64,000 nt of DNA from Pisaster brevispinus (GCA_023634235.1 JAMKCF010000019.1:5087947-5151946); one strand, 5' to 3'; positions 1 to 12,713 are shown, counted from the first letter of the stretch. Notes: a model not told the origin generated them from the letters alone. Program-made: numbers and translations.

Positions 1-363
1 AAGCCATTGCTTTTGTTGTAAAGTTTTCTATCTGTATTAATGCATTGTTTGTTTGTATCTTTATTTATGTAGTCTAAGCTTTGTAAAGCGCTCCAATCTT
101 TGTGGGGCACAATGTATGTAGTAGTAACATACTGGTGAGTCCACAATCCCCCACTTGTGCTATTCAGTTCAGGGCACACCACGGTTTTTACTCTAGTTGG
201 AAGCCAGGTTTTCTGAGGGTGGGGTCCATTATCAGGTCCTTGTTTTGCGTGGACACTGCTTCCCAATCATGTCTCCACGCTTTGGCTGAGTTGTAACCCT
301 CGAGACATCTTGTGTGTTGTTTTTATCCTGTTACATTAATGAATGAATTGATTGACTCTCCAG
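1..363. other. MTA intron sequence, no feature seen
   Basis: This is the 3' part of an MTA intron ending in the acceptor CTCCAG at 358-363. I looked for the exon preceding SVGTF (in human it ends QFLVVAR) and did not find it, so the rest of the gene lies further upstream. Confidence 0.6.
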
Positions 364-3300
364 GTCAGTTGGTACATTCGGTCGAGCGCTTGACTGTAGT
401 AGCTCAGTTCGCCAACCCAGTCTTCATATGAGTGCTGCTGCAGCCTCTAGAGATATAACACTGGTAAGATGGATTTGGAGTTTTCTGTTCGTTTGGATTA
501 AAACTGAACAATGTGTTTTGTTTGGGAGTATTTAACCCTAGCAGTGCCATGTATTAAGCACATGTAGTGCCACACAATTTTAGCTGTAAATTTACTGCAT
601 TTCAATAAGTGTAGAAAATTCATTGCTTAGCCCCAACAGACTCAGCAGTTTGGCTAGCGTGTAGCCTAGTTCCTCTAATTTCCTCGTCTTCTAAGTCACT
701 CCACACCAAATGTTTGGACTTGGATAAGATATGAATGCTCGTCCCTTTTATAAGCAATTGTTATTATGAGTCTACCATGTCTACTGGCCACAGTCCTTCT
801 GAATCCTTCACTTTGGCAATTGGACATTGATCCCTTGCATGATGCAAGGGATCATTTCTACTATTTTGGGAGTCATTTCATTTGTGTACATTTTGTGTAC
901 TTTCAAAATGGCAGACATGATAGGCGTGGCCAAGAGCCTGGGGCTTCATAAAATAGGTCCATATGTAAGGAATTTGGGACTGTAAGGGTTTTAATCGGCT
1001 TACAAAACATGGATTTTCTTCCAGCATGGCTTCTTTACATTGATTTTTTGTTCCATGTTGTGATTGACCACGTGGTTTCACACTGTGGTAATGTTGCAGC
1101 TAGCTGCACCAGCTTGGTAGTACTACCAGCAACTAGTGTGTTTGCTCACAAAAACAAAGAAGAAGTTTGGTCGGAAAAAAGCAAGATGTTTGGTTGAACA
1201 ATTCTTGGAAATACAAGCGGCCTAGAGACAAATCTCATGGACTACTCAAAGGTTGGCTTCACCAGTCTGAATGGAAACAAAAGTCAAGGGAAAGTCATGG
1301 ATGTGTGAACATTGTGTTATTGAAGCTATTATTGTTATTATTATTATTTTTTTTTTTAGTTCCATGCGATGGACATGCTGCACTACCAGGGTTATGACAT
1401 CACCAAGGCTGTATCAGCCCTGGTACCAGCAGGTGGGCCTGTTATATGTCACGATCAGCTGGAGGAGTGGTCTGCTTCTGAGGCAAACCTCTTTGAAGAA
1501 GCTCTGGAGAAATACGGGAAAGACTTCAACGACATCAGGCAAGATTTTGTAAGTAGACAAAAACGTTTGGTTTTGTTTGTTATAGCCCGTACTGCATTGT
1601 AAAATTCCCACCTGTGATTGCTGTTGCTTTTTCCATTCCATGTATTTGTGTGACACTTCACGGAGGCAATTGCCTCCATGCCCCTGATCATTGCCTTGGT
1701 CTCCTTTGTAAGGTTCAAATACAAATTTTCATATCCTTCAAAGAGGTGCCCTCTCCTAAGGAAAAAATGCCTTGCCCTGGCAAGAACAAGGTATTGGGCC
1801 TGCATTGATAATTGACAGAAATGCACTTCTATCTTACTGTTGGCATTAGTGCCACAAAATTGTATCTCTAACTCTATTACAATGACCTATATATATCATG
1901 AGAAATATTGCATGCAAAACATGCTAACCTTGTTGGGGTTCTTCCCATGCACAAATTGCAGCTGATACACAAATAAAAGAAAACGATTATATTATTTATT
2001 TTTTACTTCAGATCCAATTCTCAAAAAATCGTAAAGATACAATCATTTATAGTGTCTCAGATTGCACAGCAGGGCTTTTTAAAACCAAAGATAAACACCA
2101 AGTAAAAAAAACATTCTCAGTTTGCTTAGGCCAAACTTCAAAAATGTGGGTCCAGATTGTCCCACAGTTTTGAAAAACCTTTTGAACCTTTCTTGTACAC
2201 TTTTTATGTCATGGATAGGTAAAAATGATACACAACATTTGTGGCGTTACACATGTATTAAAGCAATTTGCATTGACAACCAAATTGTTTCTGTTGTGTT
2301 GATCTTTTATGCTGAAAAATGATGAAGGGTTTATATTTTGAAATTAAAAACTAATTTATTCCAAGAAGTCAAATCTGTGTTGTGTAGGGCTATGTCTACT
2401 TTGACCAAATTACCTGTGTTGCTTGATGTTTTCTACAGAAAACAATAAGGACCATTTCAATTGTTGGGTGTTTTTTTTCCCCTACTAAAGGTCAAATATT
2501 TGGCAGTATTTCTCCTAAAGATGAGCATAGTATACTGTTTGAAACATCAAGACCACAACAATTGTCTCTTTCCAGAGCCCAAACTCCTCCCAAAAGAGAT
2601 TTATACATAGTTGTACCCACAAGTTGAACTAGTTGAAGTTACTGCCCTTTATCTACACCATTCAAAGTGTCATACATCACTTATTTGGTAGAACTAGTGT
2701 TATTATTACCAGTATTTAATATTTTCAAGTAAGTCTTATTTGGTATTTTTTATTCACATTTCTCTCATTATGATTTGTTAGAATGTTTATATCTATTGAA
2801 ATATTAATATTCTGAGTCTTGTTTTGAAGATTGCCAAGATTTGAAGTTCATGTTTGTTTTGTTTATTTCGTTCAAAATCTCTTGTCCTACCCAGCTACCA
2901 TGGAAAACCTTAAAGAGCATTGTAGAGTATTATTACATGTGGAAAACAACAGATCGCTACGTCCAACAGAAACGCCTGAAAGCTGCCGAAGCTGAAAGCA
3001 AACTCAAACAAGTCTACATACCCAACTAGTGAGTATAACACTCAAATGTTATAAATGACTGAACCCTCCTTCTGTCCGACCATTCAATGTGGTTTTGAAT
3101 GATAGATGCAGTATGCCAGCCTGCAATATTATACCCTGTGGTGAATGCGTCTATGCTATGTATACAGTACACAGTCAACCCTCCTACTGTCTGACCATTC
3201 GATATCATCCACTGTGGTTTTAAGTAATAGATGCAATACGATATCATGTTGTGAATGCATCTATGCTATGTATGCAGTACACAGTCAACCCTCCTACCGT

Positions 3301-6300
3301 CTGACCATTCGATATCATCCACTGTGGTTTTGAGTAATAGATGCACTATATGCCAGCCTGAAATATGATATCATGTTGTGAATACATCTATGCTATGTAT
3401 GCAGTACACAGTCAACCCTCCTACCGTCTGACCATTCGATATCATCCACTGTGGTTTTGAGTAATAGATGCAATACGATATCATGTTGTGAATGCATCTA
3501 TGCTATGTATGCAGTACACAGTCAACCCTCCTACCGTCTGACCATTCGATATCATCCACTGTGGTTTTGAGTAATAGATGCACTATATGCCAGCCTGAAA
3601 TATGATATCATGTTGTGAATACATCTATGCTATGTATGCAGTACACAGTCAACCCTCCTACCGTCTGACCATTCGATATCATCCACTGTGGTTTTGAGTA
3701 ATAGATGCAATACGATATCATGTTGTGAATGCGTCTATGCTATGTATACAGTACACAGTCAACCCTCCTACCGTCTGACCATTCGATATCATCCACTGTG
3801 GTTTTGAGTAATAGATGCAATACGATATCATGTTGTGAATGCATCTATGCTATGTATGCAGTACACAGTCAACCCTCCTACCGTCTGACCATTCGATATC
3901 ATCCACCGTGGTTTTGAGTAATAGATGCAATACGATATCATGTTGTGAATGCATCTATGCTATGTATGCAGTACACAGTCAACCCTCCTACCGTCTGACC
4001 ATTCGATATCATCCACCGTGGTTTTGAGTAATAGATGCAATACGATATCATGTTGTGAATGCATCTATGCTATGTATGCAGTACACAGTCAACCCTCCTA
4101 CCGTCTGACCATTTGATATCATCAACTGTGGTTTTGAATGATAGATGCACTATATGCCAGCCTGCAATATGATATCATGTTGTGAATACATCTACTCAGA
4201 ACACAGATAGTGCTGTGCACAGTTGCTCCACAATACACAAATGTGCAAATGAATGGTTTGTCAACTTCCTGACAAATGTAACATAGAGTATGAAGGTTAA
4301 AACTTAAATGACTTAATGATAAAGTTTAGGATTGGCAGCCAGCAAAACAAAAGATTTACTAATTGACTAGTTATTTTAAAGTTAATATGGATTGGTTGAT
4401 TTCTTGTTTTAGTCCAAAAGGAATTTGTACCCATCTTCGACAGACATGTTTTTCCTGTTGAAGTACTGCCCTGTGAAGACCCTCAAATCACTGTTGGTTA
4501 TTTTGATTGCAGCTATCAAAATAAACACCAATATTTAAGTGCACAAAATGCCAGATAAAACATCAACAGTTTTTTGTTGTTTTGATTGAAATGTGACATT
4601 TTCTCAGGTTGGTCGTATGGTGTGTTTATTGAAAACTAGACAATGTGAATGAATTTACTTTTCTAAAAACCATTAACAATGCATTATTCATTGGCATGAC
4701 AAACCTCAAACACTAAGTACAAAGTGTACATACACCAAGATGCTTCATACACACTGCATTACCATTTAGTTACATGTGTGCATGACTTGCATTCCAAATC
4801 TTAGTAATTTCTATTTTCTTAAGGGTCAGATATTATGCCTGGTAACAGGCCTCGAAATAACCCGCGGCACCCACAGCAATTGCCGTGGTGCCCTGTGCTT
4901 TTGCTGTCATGCCCTTTGCAAAGTTCCAATACAAATTTACATTTTCCTCATAGAGTGCCCCTTACCAGAGGAAAACTGCCGTGTCCCTTTAACAACGAAG
5001 TTCAAGGCCTGTGTTAATATGTCATGATTGTTTGGTTTCAACCCATTTTTTATTGGGTTTTTTCTACAGTAACAAGCCAAACCCCAATCAGATTCCAAGC
5101 AAGCCCAACATCACCTTGCCAGGCCAGATGGGTGCCACAGGAACACCGGGTGTACCACCAGCAATCTCTCCTGGCAGTAGGGCCTGTGAAAGCTGCTACG
5201 GTATGACACAGTCTTGTCTTTTAGTATCTGTTTGTTTCTCCAGCTGAATAGGGACTGTCTCGGTAACAAATCAAAAAGTTTCTGCGCTGTGTGGAATTCT
5301 TGTTTAAGGAACTGTCCGTGACTTCTCTATTGTAACCTAAGAAGTTAGGATGGTGTAATAATCAAGACAATGCTTGATGGTTTATTGTATTACTACTATT
5401 ATCATTGTTATTTTAATTTGTTTGTATTTAAATTTGTTACCCACACAGCGAGCTCTTCGTATCAGTGGTACTCTTGGGGACCAGCTAACATGCAGTGTAG
5501 ACTCTGCGCTACCTGCTGGATCTACTGGAAGAAGTGTGGTGGCCTCAAAATGCCAACCAGACTCGGTAAGTTTAGAATGTGTCAACGATCAACAGATGGA
5601 AATTTAATACATGGTTTCCTAAAGATGTCCGAAAATCAGAATGTATTTGGGACCAGGCATACTTTTATCAAGCGTTTGTTTGTTGAGTTATTATAGGAAG
5701 ACCATCGCAGGCCTGGTACTTTATTTTTGTAGCATGATACTCTTCTTAGTTTATTTTAGTTTCCAATTTCATTGCCCTCAGAAAAATCAGAAAAATGATT
5801 AATAAATGGACTTGATAGCCTATTGATGCATTAGTACATGCACGTTCACCCTTGTGCTTAATACATTGGCCTGCATTTGTTCCAGGGCAAAACAAAACAT
5901 GACTGTTCTGAGGACAAGGCAATTTGTTGTTGATAAAATGGCACCTCTTTGAGAGGAAGTAACATTTCTTCTGAACATTTCATGGGGCACCACAGGGTAA
6001 TGACCAAGGGCTTGGAGGCAGTTGGCTCAGGTGCCTTAGTGAAGTATCAGGTCTGCACTGTTAGATGAAAAACTGGGATTGCTGTGGATTGATTCCAGTT
6101 CAAAATGCCGGCAGGTTCTGGGACACTTTCAGTGAAAAGTAGCTACAAGTGATTCTGTAAACATTATTTTCAAAAGTAAAAATCATCAAGAGTAAATTTG
6201 TAGAAATGAGAAAGAGGAACTTATTGAAGTTATGTTTTCTGTTCGTTGTTTCGTAATCATTCCTTTATTTATGTACAGCGTTTATTTTGTAATTGTGTGA

Positions 6301-9300
6301 TTTTGTAACAGATGGAGATCGTCCTGGCCCATTGCGTAACCGTCCAGAGCGCCCTCAGGGTATGGCTTTTGGTCTTCACCGTCCATTCCGCTGCACCATC
6401 AGTGGGTGTGGCAAGGTAAGAGATGACACTCTCAGCCCCTCTCCCTGGCCCCCCCCCTCCCCCACCCCTGCAAAAATATGTGAAGTAGAAACATTTTCTT
6501 CATAATAGTCAAATGAAACTGGATCAAGATCATGTTGAAAGACTTGTGTCGGTGCAAAAAGCCCCAATACAAAAAAATCTTCTTCTACAACACTTATATC
6601 TGCACAAATGTTTTTTACTCTTCTATTTTTATCCTGGATGTACATACAAACCAAACATCAGCAAGTTAGGTTTTTGCATCGAGGCTTCTTTGTCTGGGAT
6701 GGGAAGTTGTGACAAAAATAGTAAGAAATGATGAATGTTTAGGAGTGTAATGGTGAGATGATTGTCATGAGTTGAAAGATGGAATGTTCCATTCAACAAG
6801 GCAAAGCCGAGTTGAATGGAACATTCAATCTTTCAACTTATGAAAAAATTATCTCCATTGCATAAATGCAAAACAATCATTATGTGTTTGATATAGCATC
6901 CAAGTAGTTTTTTTTTTTATTTGATTGGAAGATAAAACTATAAGAATAAACCGAATGTACAAGAGTGTATTCCAGCATCCACTAGTAGGGAGTTGTGTGC
7001 TGCTGTGTTTAATATGTTGGGTGGAGAGTGCTATAGTAAAAAAGAATGGGATGAAAATCTGAGTTGAATAGGACAAAAATGCCATTCATGATGTAGGCAA
7101 TGTAATGGTTTGATTAATGAATGCCATGTGACTTACAATCCTCCAATCAAATGACAAGGATCTACTTGGGTGTTATATTAGCTATAATACTTTGTACTCC
7201 TAAATAACTAATAAACCTCGTTGATATAGAAATCTATGTTTGGTTGATTCCCAGGAGTTCAAGCTAAAGGCGCACTTAGCCCGCCACTGCCAGACAGTCC
7301 ATGGGTTGACCATCCGTACCAGCAACCCTCGGGCCTTGGGGTTGAAGACCCGCCAGGCCTTCTACCTGTTCACCACCCCGCTGACCAGGCTCTCCCGCAG
7401 TGTCTGCCCAACGGTGCTCAACATTCGTCATGCCTCTAGGAATCCTTTTGATCCTATCAACATAGCGGCCATCAAGCAGGCCTGTAAGTCAAGAATATTG
7501 GGTTTAGAAGTCAATCATTGTTGCTCTTTATGCCCCAAAAAACCTTAGCCCTCTCAAACCATCAACAGACATTCACTGCCACACTTTCAGACTCCCACTC
7601 TCTGCTGCTGAATTGTACCACCTATCTCCACCCCATCATTTTGTTAGACTTAACTTCACCCTGGTTGTCCACAAGTATGCTGTAACCTACACGCTCAGTG
7701 AAACCACACCTTGTTTTTAAATATACATTTTCAACTCGATGTCGCCCCTAAATATTTAACTGCACTCGGTCAACAAGAAGGAACAAAATAAAAGTTACAA
7801 AAGACAGGCACTTTAATTAAAGATCATCAAGATCTCTGGAAAATTGAACAAATCAAAATACAGACCACTTTTGTGTACATTAACCTGTTTATGTATGCGT
7901 TTTGTACTTCAGCTTTTGCCAAATATGTTTATTTGGTATTTGTTTGGTTTGTTTGGTTGTCAGTTTTTGTTTTCTTTTTAAATTTTTTTTTGTTTCTTCT
8001 TCTTTTTCTCAATTAAGGTAGGTTAGGATGAGAGCTTGTATAGCTGAATGAAAGGAATTGCCACAGTCCTTGGTATTTAGTCCTAAGGTCGGGCATCTAG
8101 AGCTTACTCAGTAAACCCTTTCTGTTTTTCCTTTGTTGCGCTCAGGTCAAATGTTTCTTCCAGAGGGTGAGGGTAAGGTCAAGAAGTTCAGGAAGCGTAA
8201 TTGGCCCAAGGTGGACGTTGTGGTGACCAAACTCCAGGGAATGATGGAAGCTGCCAAGAAGAGTGGAAGAGGTATTCCATAGACTGTGCAAGTCTCCCAT
8301 GTATTCAAACAGTGTGCAATTTTCTTTCCTTCACCTGGGAATGCAATGTACTTGGGATTCAAGTTTCCCCGAAACGTCTACAGCACGGTCTGTGGAGTAT
8401 TGTACATTGATTTTGTACAATCCCAGCTGTGAATTCGTATTCTTGCACTCCAATATCTTGCTTGAACTATCAAAGTTGTTAACAGAGTCCTATGACAAAG
8501 AGACACTGTGTTTCAGCACAGGCCTCTGTGTATGTGATGAGAAGTCATTACAAAATTAAGATATAACTTTTGATACATGTACCTGAATATTACAATTACG
8601 TTATTGACTCAATGCACCTGACGTCATCATCACAGTAATCTTGGTTGTGTGCAAGTGTAGTGTGCAATTTAGACGACGCGGTGTTTACACGCCTACCATA
8701 GTTTTTTACGAGCAATTTGACTCCCAAAATGGCGGGCATGGTAGACAATAGCTATGTGTGACTTTGGTGCAGAGGATCAATAAGATATTTTTACACTGAG
8801 GCAGAGATTTGATGATGTCTCTGTTTTGCATAAAGTATGAAAACACAGCCTTCAAACCAAACCACTCTCTCAATATTTTGATGTATGCTTGTTCTTCTAG
8901 ACTTGTACGAGGGGCGTGGACTGAGTACCATGGGGTCAGCCAGCCAGCAGGCTATATGGGCCAAGGGCAGTCGCTCTGACTTCAAGGATGCCTCTACAAT
9001 CAGTACCATCTCACCAACCATGATGAGGAAGAGGGCATATGAGCATAGTACCTCATCAGACGGTAAGGAATGTACAGTCGACTCTCGTTAACACGAGGTT
9101 CGCTGGACTGGCCTGTCTTCCTTGTATTATCAGAACCTTGTCCTTAAATGCAGCGCACTATTACACGCACATGTATACACGTGTCGTTATAGTGCATGCA
9201 CTACACACGTGTCTAGGCTAGAACGGAGCGGTTTGCTTTTAGTACAAGTCTTACGTGCATCCTGTACACAAAAACATCAATGATAAATGCATTTTTGTTG

Positions 9301-12300
9301 ACTATGATCATAGAAATTTAATATTTTGTATAACTCAAGATAAAAATCATAGCAAGGTGATGCTAAACTTGCCATTCATGTGACCATAATGTGACAGATT
9401 CGATACTGCGTAGCGCCTATGCTGAACGTTGTTTCGCTGGTAGTTGTCAGTGTGTAAGAGAAGTAGCATTTCAAGCATAGGTTACCAGCGAAATGTTTCT
9501 GGTGTTTGGATCGGACAGAACTGCATGGCCGGTCCGATCCGATAAATAGTTTGGCAACAAGAATGTAATTTCCCAACCTTGACTGTGAACGGTAAGCTTT
9601 TACACAACAATATTTTTCAGATTTCCCTACAAATGTATGAAAAGCAATACATTTTGTCATCATGGGGCTGCAAAAATACCTTGTATTATCCGTGTTCTCG
9701 TTACGACCGTGCTTATATCTTCTGGGGTTTTTTAAGACATAAAAACACGCATGGGACAGTTCAGGACCGGTGAAAAACCTCATATAAACTGGTGTCTCGT
9801 ATCTTCCGAGCTCGTATTAACGAGAGTCGGCTGTATTCATCTTTCCTTCAAAAAGGAGTTTCAGTGTCAAGCAGTCTAGAGCACTGGACTCCTAGTCATA
9901 ACACTTGTATCCTTGAGCAATACACTTTATGACCATAATTGCTATGTCCTTCGGATGGAATGCTGAGCCATATTGGTTCAGTGAGGGGCATAATGCACAT
10001 AGAGCAACCCAGTGCACATATTCTTTGGCTCACCCTGGTGTTTCTCGCATGGTGTGTCACCTTACGTTGTATCCCTCTTTTCACAAATTCACTTCCGTTT
10101 GTTTAATTTCAGCACCGGCTAACAAGAGAATGCAACTTGCACCTCAGCGCCATGTTCCAAAGAAAGGTATTGTCACCACTCTGATCAATTATTCAATCAT
10201 CTAACAATTAGAGATGAGAACCTTCAGACTTTTATCTGAATTCAGACGTTTTTATGTGTTCTTGGTAACAAAAAATATTTTATTCAGATGTAGTGAATTC
10301 TGCTCATTGATCTATATCTTTAATGCTGTGGATTCTGTTCCTAGAAGCTCCTTTAAATCTGTAACTCCAGGGTTTACCAAAGGGTGGAAATGCCATCATA
10401 CCTCCTAAATTTGGTTTCTAGTTGCAGACCTCTATGTCAGCAATGACTCTCACCCCCTGAGTAATATTTCACGATCTATACTCTTTCATTTTCTACATTG
10501 TGCATTGAAACACAAAATCAACATCTGTGAAATGAAGTTACCATGCAAATGGGAAACTCTGTGCTTGTTGAAGTAGGGCTTGAGTGAAATCTCATTGTGT
10601 AGTAACTGTTGTGTTAGGTTATTATTTCATTATCAGTATGATGGTTTGCTTCTCAGTATACTGTGAAAATTTGGTAAGAACAAAAACTTGTGCCAATGTA
10701 TGGCATCCTGCTGCCTACTTAATGCTACAAGTACAGGTAAACGCTGCAAGTGCGTAGAGTTTAACAAATTCCTGTTCATGGTAAACTGTCCGATCATCAT
10801 GAATTATTCATGAGTTTAGGCCTTTAGCAAAAGCAGCTTTTCTGGGCCATGGTATGCTGATCAAAATTGTCTGACAAATGTTGAGAAATGGTTCTTACAC
10901 ATATGGTATCGAGGTAATCCTTACACATTCCTGGAAAACCAACATTATCAACACAGGTTTTTCCCCTCTGCTAAAGCCCAGCTTTCACTTAAAAAAGATC
11001 TGTCAAAAAGAGTCTAAATTACTTTTTGATTCAGGTGAACATTTGGAAGACGGCGGTAGTGGAGAAGCTAGTGCACAGGTAGGTAATCATAATAATGCTC
11101 CAGACCTAATTTCAGCTGCTATCCTATATATAACAGTTAGTTTGGAAATGCCTTTGCATGGCCTCCAATAATTATCCATATTGGACAGGCCTACCCAATA
11201 TTAAATTTTGGAGCTTCGCAGCAGTAAATACACAGCAAAATATTGGATCACACATGACACATGTTCCACCAATCAAATGACAAGGATCTGTGTGTGTGGT
11301 GTTGTAAATCTCTTGTGTGTGGTTTTACTCCATGTTTTGATCAGCATTCTTCTGAAGACAACCAAGGATATTGCAAACATATTTTTCGTAGGTGTGGTTA
11401 ACATCGTGATATTGTGTAACCAAGCACACCTTCAGTACAAATCACTCCTTAGCTTTTTTTTAAATTTCAAAAGGAAAGTTTGAGTATGAATTAAATTTTC
11501 TGGATTGATTTGTAGAGCGAAGATGGAAGGATGATTTTCAAGAAGCGCAGACACCTCAGCTGGTTGGATGCCCCTGATGATGTTTATTTCCACGCTGATG
11601 AAAATACCAGGTCAGTCAGTCAGCAGCCATTCTTTTTTTGATGAATTTGTCTGTACCTAATTAAGGATATTTATAATCCTTCTATTTTCTAACTTCACAG
11701 GATAAGAAAGAGCAATCCAAAATTGTCCATAAAAAAGTTATCAAGTTTGATTAATCTCAGAGATTACTCTACAGAAAAAGGTGACACATACACACTAAGT
11801 TCTACAGCATTAATGGCCTAGACTGAACAGTAGATATATTTTCAGTGCTGAAACTTTGTATCTGGAAATAAAAATTGTATTTGTAAATACATTTTTTTCA
11901 AGATACAAAGTTTGAAAGGTGCAGATGTTTCATATCAGGCTTAAACCACAAAACAAAAGAGGCAGAGATACAAAGTATCTCTCGGCTTCTCTTTGTACGA
12001 TATACAGCTTGATTCTAAAATCAAGATACAATGTTTTTTTGCACGGAGTCTCTCTGGCGAGAAACAACATTATTCCAAAATCAGGATACAACAATTTTGC
12101 ACAGAGCCTCTCTTTTGTAAGATACCACTTTATTACAAAATTGAGATACCTGTTTTCGGCTCAGTGGTATCTCGTGCGGATATGACATTGTTACAAATTG
12201 AGATACAATTTTTTGTGCATGAAGCGTTTTTTTTCACGAGGGATACATTATCACAAAATCATGTACGTTTTTTGCACTGGAGCAATTCTATCCTTCTACA

Positions 12301-12513
12301 AAAGTAAACATTACCTGATGTTTAAAAAAAATTGCTTAATTTTGTTTTTACATAATTTGTTTTCTAATTCCTTTTCCATGTATCAGGAAACTGCGCAAAC
12401 AGCTTCCCATTCCAGCGCAGAAGCGTCTCGCTCGACGCCCCTGGAAGATCACCTCCCAGACCAACCGAATGGTCAGCAAGGTGCAGTCAGCAGAGACCAT
12501 CGTCATTGACTAA
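364..12513 (+). CDS. MTA: Metastasis-associated protein MTA (NuRD subunit), 3' 13 exons, 5' end outside window
   Basis: MTA proteins scaffold the NuRD histone deacetylase/remodelling complex by binding HDAC1/2 and RBBP4/7. Exons: 364-463, 1360-1548, 2895-3028, 5070-5200, 5449-5565, 6312-6415, 7255-7483, 8146-8271, 8901-9062, 10113-10166, 11035-11078, 11516-11610, 12387-12513. All junctions are AG/GT and phases agree, giving 536 visible residues. In order: the end of the ELM2 domain ([19 protein letters not shown]), a SANT domain (about residues 68-116, with [19 protein letters not shown]), a GATA-type finger (C180, C183, C201, C204), a C2H2 finger (C251, C256, H269, H274), the conserved [11 protein letters not shown] block, the WLDAPDDV block, and a C-terminal KRLARRPWK motif matching the RBBP4-binding motif of MTA1. 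The protein ends ETIVID. Upstream exons (BAH and the start of ELM2) are absent from bases 1-363. The match to MTA1 is recalled, not computed, but is very strong. Confidence 0.96.
828..854. repeat. Near-perfect 27-nt palindrome in MTA intron
   Basis: TGATCCCTTGCAT is followed by a single G and then the exact reverse complement, giving 13-bp arms around one central base. It lies in a 0.9-kb intron with no coding signal. It may be a remnant of a transposon end or a cruciform-prone site. Confidence 0.75.
1655..1810 (+). repeat. Dispersed repeat, copy 1 of 3 in MTA introns
   Basis: The segment GGAGGCAATTGCCTCCATGCC ... AAGGTTCAAATACAAATTTTC ... GTGCCCTCTCCTAAGGAAAA recurs, diverged, at about 4850-5020 (same strand) and 5870-6060 (opposite strand). 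Three copies in three introns of one gene imply an abundant interspersed family. No ORF or tRNA-like promoter was seen. Confidence 0.65.
3057..4196. repeat. Tandem array of ~110-bp satellite (about 10 units) in MTA intron
   Basis: Units start near CACAGTCAACCCTCCTACCG and contain CATTCGATATCATCCACTGT, TGTGGTTTTGA and GAATGCATCTATGCTATGTA. Most copies are about 110 bp and nearly identical; some are about 129 bp because of an extra segment with TATATGCCAGCCTGAAATATG. The array begins 29 bp after the end of the SANT-encoding exon (3028). Short ORFs of about 62 codons recur once per unit and are by-products of the repeat, not genes. The same family recurs at 58815-59220. Confidence 0.95.
4846..5020 (+). 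repeat. Dispersed repeat, copy 2 of 3 in MTA introns
   Basis: CCCACAGCAATTGCCGTGGT ... CAAAGTTCCAATACAAATTTAC ... GTGCCCCTTACCAGAGGAAA matches the copy at 1655-1810. It ends about 50 bp before the exon that starts at 5070. Confidence 0.65.
5870..6060 (-). repeat. Dispersed repeat, copy 3 of 3, inverted
   Basis: In reverse complement this stretch gives the same order of blocks (GAGGCAC...GCCTCCAAGCCCTTGGTC, then GTGCC, then GGAACAAATGCAGGCC) as the copies at 1655 and 4846, with higher divergence. Confidence 0.5.
6771..6838. repeat. Hairpin-forming inverted repeat in MTA intron
   Basis: GTTGAAAGATGGAATGTTCC and ATTCAAC are mirrored by GTTGAAT and GGAACATTCAATCTTTCAAC, giving arms of about 27 bp around a loop of about 14 bp (AAGGCAAAGCCGA). 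It is probably a small foldback element. Confidence 0.75.
9075..9833. mobile_element. pogo/Tigger-like nonautonomous DNA element (759 bp)
   Basis: Terminal inverted repeats of about 25 bp (CAGTCGACTCTCGTTAACAC at the left; the right end reads the same in reverse complement with two changes) are flanked by TA on both sides, as for Tc1/mariner/pogo insertions. The CTCTCGTTAA-type end resembles pogo/Tigger termini. No transposase frame is visible, so it is a miniature, nonautonomous copy. It begins only 12 bp after the last base of the MTA exon ending at 9062. Confidence 0.85.
9850..10070 (+). mobile_element. Diverged tRNA-derived SINE fragment
   Basis: The order 'GTATCCTTGAGCAATACAC', 'GACCATAATTGCTATGTCC', 'TTCGGATGGAATGC', 'CAACCCAGTGCACATATTC', 'CACCCTGGTGTTTCTCGC' matches the body of the better-preserved SINE at 42395-42675. 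The tRNA-like head is poorly preserved. Confidence 0.6.
11930..12290. repeat. Degenerate tandem repeat, ~60-bp units, last MTA intron
   Basis: Motifs of the type 'AAATTGAGATAC' followed by 'TTTTTTGCAC' and a 'CTCTC' segment recur about five times at roughly 55-65 bp spacing (AAATCAAGATACAATG, AAATCAGGATACAAC, AAATTGAGATACCTG, AAATTGAGATACAAT, AAATCATGTACG). Overlapping ORFs across it are repeat-derived. It ends about 100 bp before the last MTA exon. Confidence 0.7.
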
Positions 12514-12704
12514 ATAACCACTCACAATTTGGTATCACAAACAGGCTTGGATGGACCCGAACTTTCTTACAATTATACACGAAACACTCTCACAGTGTAT
12601 CAGCACACATGGAATTCCACAGTCACTTTTAGCCATCACCTCAGATGCCATGGGGTAATTTTATACATTTGCTTACAAAGCACAGGGTTGGCCATCCGTT
12701 GTCC

Positions 12705-12710
12705 AATAAA
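12705..12710 (+). terminator. Poly(A) signal of MTA
   Basis: AATAAA lies 192 bases after the MTA stop codon (TAA at 12511-12513) and is followed by a GT- and T-rich stretch (GGTGATTTGTTTC), as expected for a cleavage/polyadenylation signal. Confidence 0.7.
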
Positions 12711-12713
12711 GGT

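Noticed and set aside
3145..4027. Three 62-codon plus-strand ORFs with nearly identical products ([14 protein letters not shown]...)
   Set aside because: They are produced by the 110-bp satellite, one per unit, in an MTA intron; no start context, domain or independent conservation.
9376..9783. 135-codon minus-strand ORF
   Set aside because: It sits entirely within the pogo/Tigger-like element at 9075-9833 and shows no DDE transposase or DNA-binding motif.
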